From Methylobacterium ajmalii (GTDB taxonomy: Bacteria > Pseudomonadota > Alphaproteobacteria > Rhizobiales > Beijerinckiaceae), in assembly GCF_016613415.1 (NCBI RefSeq), contig NZ_JACWCT010000130.1, forward strand, positions 1-52,898: DNA of 52,898 nt. Direction: 5' to 3'. A program made the position numbers and the translations under genes. A model generated the notes under the pieces. The model had not been told where the DNA came from. It worked only from the letters and a program-made list of their open reading frames with translations, and made no database searches. The stretch's first letter is position 1. The number at the start of each line of letters is the position of its first letter. Of the stretch, positions 51,147-52,898 are shown piece after piece.

Positions 51147-52304
51147 ATGGGCGAGGCGGAGCGCCTGCGGGCGGTGAGCGAGGAAATCGGCCTCGCGATC
51201 GACCACGCCGCCTGCGACCCCGGCGCCTGGGACGGGGTGATGGCCACGATCGGCCGGCTCATGCCCGGCATCTGGCCGGTGCTCCAGGTCGTCGACGCCG
51301 CCGCCGGGACCGGGCTGCCCCTCGTGCACTGGGGCTGGGACCCGGCCGACGTCGCCGCCTACGAGGCGCATTACGGCGCGGTGAACCCGTGGATCTCGGT
51401 GATCCTGTCGACGCCCGAGATGGTGTCGATGCATTCCGAGGAGCGGATGCCGGCCGCCACGCTGCACCACACGGAGTTCTACACCGACTGGCTGTCGCGG
51501 CTCGGCGGCATGACGGCCTCGAGCGGGATCAAGCTCCTCGACGCGGACGGCCGCCTGGCAGTGCTGAACCTGCAGCACGAGCAGGCGCGGGCGGCGCGCG
51601 AGCAGGGGCGGCTCGGCGAGGTCATGGCGCGGATCGGGCCGCGGATGCGCCGGGCGATCGAGACCAACCGGGCCTGCTTCTCCCCGGGCGCCGCCCGCGG
51701 GCCCGGGGAGACGCTGCTCGAGCGGGTGGCCGACCCGGCCTTCGTGGTGACCCGCGACCTGCGCCTCGTCGAGGCGAGCCGGGCCGGCCACGACCTCCTC
51801 GCGGAAGGGACGGTCCTGCGGGTCGGCGCCCTCGACCGTGTGCAGGTGCGGGACCCGCGGCTGGCCGAGACCGTGGCCCGGGAGGTGGCGCTCGCCTGCG
51901 GCGGCGTGCCGGGGCCCGCCGTTCTCCCGGCGACCCAGGGGCCGGTCCGGATCGGGGCGACGCGCTGGCAGGTCACGGCGATCGGGCTGCGCCAGGACCT
52001 GCGCGGAGTCGTCGGGATGGCGCGGCTGCTGGTGCCGGACCAGCTCGCCCTGGTGGTGCTGCGCGGCAGCGCCGCGGACGAGGCCCGGGAGCGCGACCGT
52101 CTCGCCGCCCTCGGGCTGTCGCCGGCGGAGACCCGCCTCGCCCTGCTGATGGACGGGTCGCGCTCCCTGGTGCAGGCGGCCGAGGCGCTGGGCATCCGCC
52201 ACGAGACCGCCCGCTCGCAGCTGCGCCAGGTCTTCGCCAAGCTCGGGGTATCGCGGCAATCCGAGCTCGCGGTGTTCGTGCTCCGGCTCAGGCAGCGCGC
52301 CTGA
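51147..52304 (+). CDS. LuxR-type HTH protein with an unassigned N-terminal sensor region
   Basis: Starting at the ATG at 51147 (MGEAERLRAVSEEIGLAID) the protein has 385 residues; a GTG at 51093 would add 18 low-complexity residues. The last 65 residues form a LuxR-type HTH: 'LGLSPAETRLALLMDGSRSL', 'AAEALGIRHETARSQLRQVF' and 'KLGVSRQSELAVFVLR'. The first 300 residues are not an AHL-binding domain and show no receiver motifs. 'ERVADPAFVVTRDLRLVEAS' around 205 looks like a PAS-type segment. This layout (unknown sensor, PAS-like, LuxR HTH) is common in Methylobacterium and Bradyrhizobium, with unknown ligands. It diverges from aatA. Confidence 0.8.
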   Translation: MGEAERLRAVSEEIGLAIDHAACDPGAWDGVMATIGRLMPGIWPVLQVVDAAAGTGLPLVHWGWDPADVAAYEAHYGAVNPWISVILSTPEMVSMHSEERMPAATLHHTEFYTDWLSRLGGMTASSGIKLLDADGRLAVLNLQHEQARAAREQGRLGEVMARIGPRMRRAIETNRACFSPGAARGPGETLLERVADPAFVVTRDLRLVEASRAGHDLLAEGTVLRVGALDRVQVRDPRLAETVAREVALACGGVPGPAVLPATQGPVRIGATRWQVTAIGLRQDLRGVVGMARLLVPDQLALVVLRGSAADEARERDRLAALGLSPAETRLALLMDGSRSLVQAAEALGIRHETARSQLRQVFAKLGVSRQSELAVFVLRLRQRA

Positions 52305-52320
52305 GCCGGCGCGGCCGGCC

Positions 52321-52898
52321 TCAGGCCGGGATCACGTCCACGATCTCGTAGGTGTCGGGATCGATGATGACGATGTCGTCGCCGACCAGCACGTACTGGA
52401 AGCCGCGATAGGCCGGGACCAGGGTGAGGATCGCCGGCGGCAGGGCGTGCAGCGTCACCGAGCGCGGCACCGCGACGCCGGCGCGCAGGGCGAAGTTGAC
52501 CCCCGTCAGCGGCCGAACACCGGAGCGCACGATGGTCTGGCGGAACTCGGTGCGCCGGGTGGTGTCGAGGCGCGAGACGGCGCCCCGGGCCTCGGCGCGA
52601 CCGCCACCGCGCTCGCCGCGTTCGGCCCCACGCTCGCCCCGCTCGGCTCCCCGTTCTCCGCGCTCACCACGCTCTGCGCCGCGCTCACCGCGCTCTCCCT
52701 TCTCGGTGCCGCGCTCACCGCGCTCGCCTCTCTCGGCGCCGCGCTCACCACGCTCTCCCCGCTCCGCCCCACGCTCGCCGCCCGGCTCGGCCCCGCGTCC
52801 GCCCCGTTCGCCCTGCTCGGCCCCGCGCCCGCCGGCACCTGGCTGAGCGCCCTCGCCACCGGCCCGGCCACCGGGGGCACCCGGCTGCTGGCCTGCGC
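52321..52898 (-). CDS. DUF1236 protein with a Gly-Glu-Arg repeat tract (partial; 5' end beyond the window)
   Basis: The frame runs off the right edge, so the start and any signal peptide are not seen. The C-terminal DUF1236 segment is clear: 'AYRGFQYVLVGDDIVIIDPD' and 'TYEIVDVIPA' at the end. Between about 52590 and 52830 the same frame encodes a low-complexity tract built on Gly-Glu-Arg and Gly-Ala-Glu-Arg units (for example 'GERGERGAERGERGERG'), preceded by Gly/Ala/Pro/Gln-rich sequence. DUF1236 proteins of this group are usually exported and of unknown function. The charged tract may bind a surface polymer or stay disordered. Antisense frames across the repeat are shadows. Confidence 0.8.
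   Translation of the reverse strand, partial: AGQQPGAPGGRAGGEGAQPGAGGRGAEQGERGGRGAEPGGERGAERGERGERGAERGERGERGTEKGERGERGAERGERGERGAERGERGAERGERGGGRAEARGAVSRLDTTRRTEFRQTIVRSGVRPLTGVNFALRAGVAVPRSVTLHALPPAILTLVPAYRGFQYVLVGDDIVIIDPDTYEIVDVIPA

Overview
The window is 52.9 kb of very GC-rich chromosomal DNA that looks like a Methylobacterium or close relative (Hyphomicrobiales, Alphaproteobacteria). The grounds are the codon bias, the SciP/FlbD flagellar control genes, a PmtA-type phospholipid methyltransferase, DUF1236 and DUF6894-like proteins, a 'cisplatin-type' DNA ligase with its exonuclease, and long GC-rich intergenic palindromes. No rRNA, tRNA or CRISPR array was found. Family calls come from reading the sequence and were not checked by any search.

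Layout. (1) 1-16.1 kb, plus strand: a large catabolic and transport block. A broken livF remnant is followed by an MmgE/PrpD protein, then five genes joined by 4-bp ATGA overlaps: an isocitrate-lyase/PEP-mutase-family lyase, HyuB, HyuA, an isochorismatase-fold hydrolase without the usual nucleophilic Cys, and a flavoprotein. LeuC/LeuD-like subunits and a Liv-type ABC importer follow; in the importer both ATPases are fused in one chain. The genes together look like uptake of an amide, imide or lactam, ATP-dependent ring opening, hydration or dehydration of a branched dicarboxylate, and cleavage by a lyase. The substrate is unknown. (2) 16.6-24.6 kb, minus strand: fliK, flgD, sciP, fliF, fliG, fliH, fliN and flbD, with CtrA-like boxes before fliF and sciP. 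(3) 24.9-30.3 kb: mnmA, pmtA, a TVP38/VTT membrane protein, an orphan histidine kinase and a GcvA-like LysR regulator. (4) 30.3-36.8 kb: a complete fructose PTS, fruR divergent from fruBKA, with two LacI-type operators and a promoter in the gap. (5) 37.0-39.5 kb: a LuxR/LuxI quorum-sensing pair with a perfect palindromic lux-box candidate, and a NarL-type response regulator.

(6) 39.5-42.5 kb: an abrupt AT-rich island carrying an RloA-like AAA ATPase overlapping an RloB-like protein. This is probably a horizontally acquired two-gene defence module. A decayed duplicate of part of yjbQ and a small secreted protein lie at its right edge. (7) 42.9-46.3 kb, minus strand: the DNA-repair exonuclease, DNA ligase and intact yjbQ, translationally coupled. 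(8) 46.4-52.9 kb: a TPR methyltransferase, a LysR regulator divergent from a PACE-family efflux pump, a tandem repeat, a small membrane protein, aspartate aminotransferase, a LuxR-type HTH protein, and the C-terminal part of a DUF1236 protein with a Gly-Glu-Arg repeat tract that runs off the window.

The two most promising leads are the catabolic block at 0.3-16 kb and the RloAB island at 39.5-42 kb.
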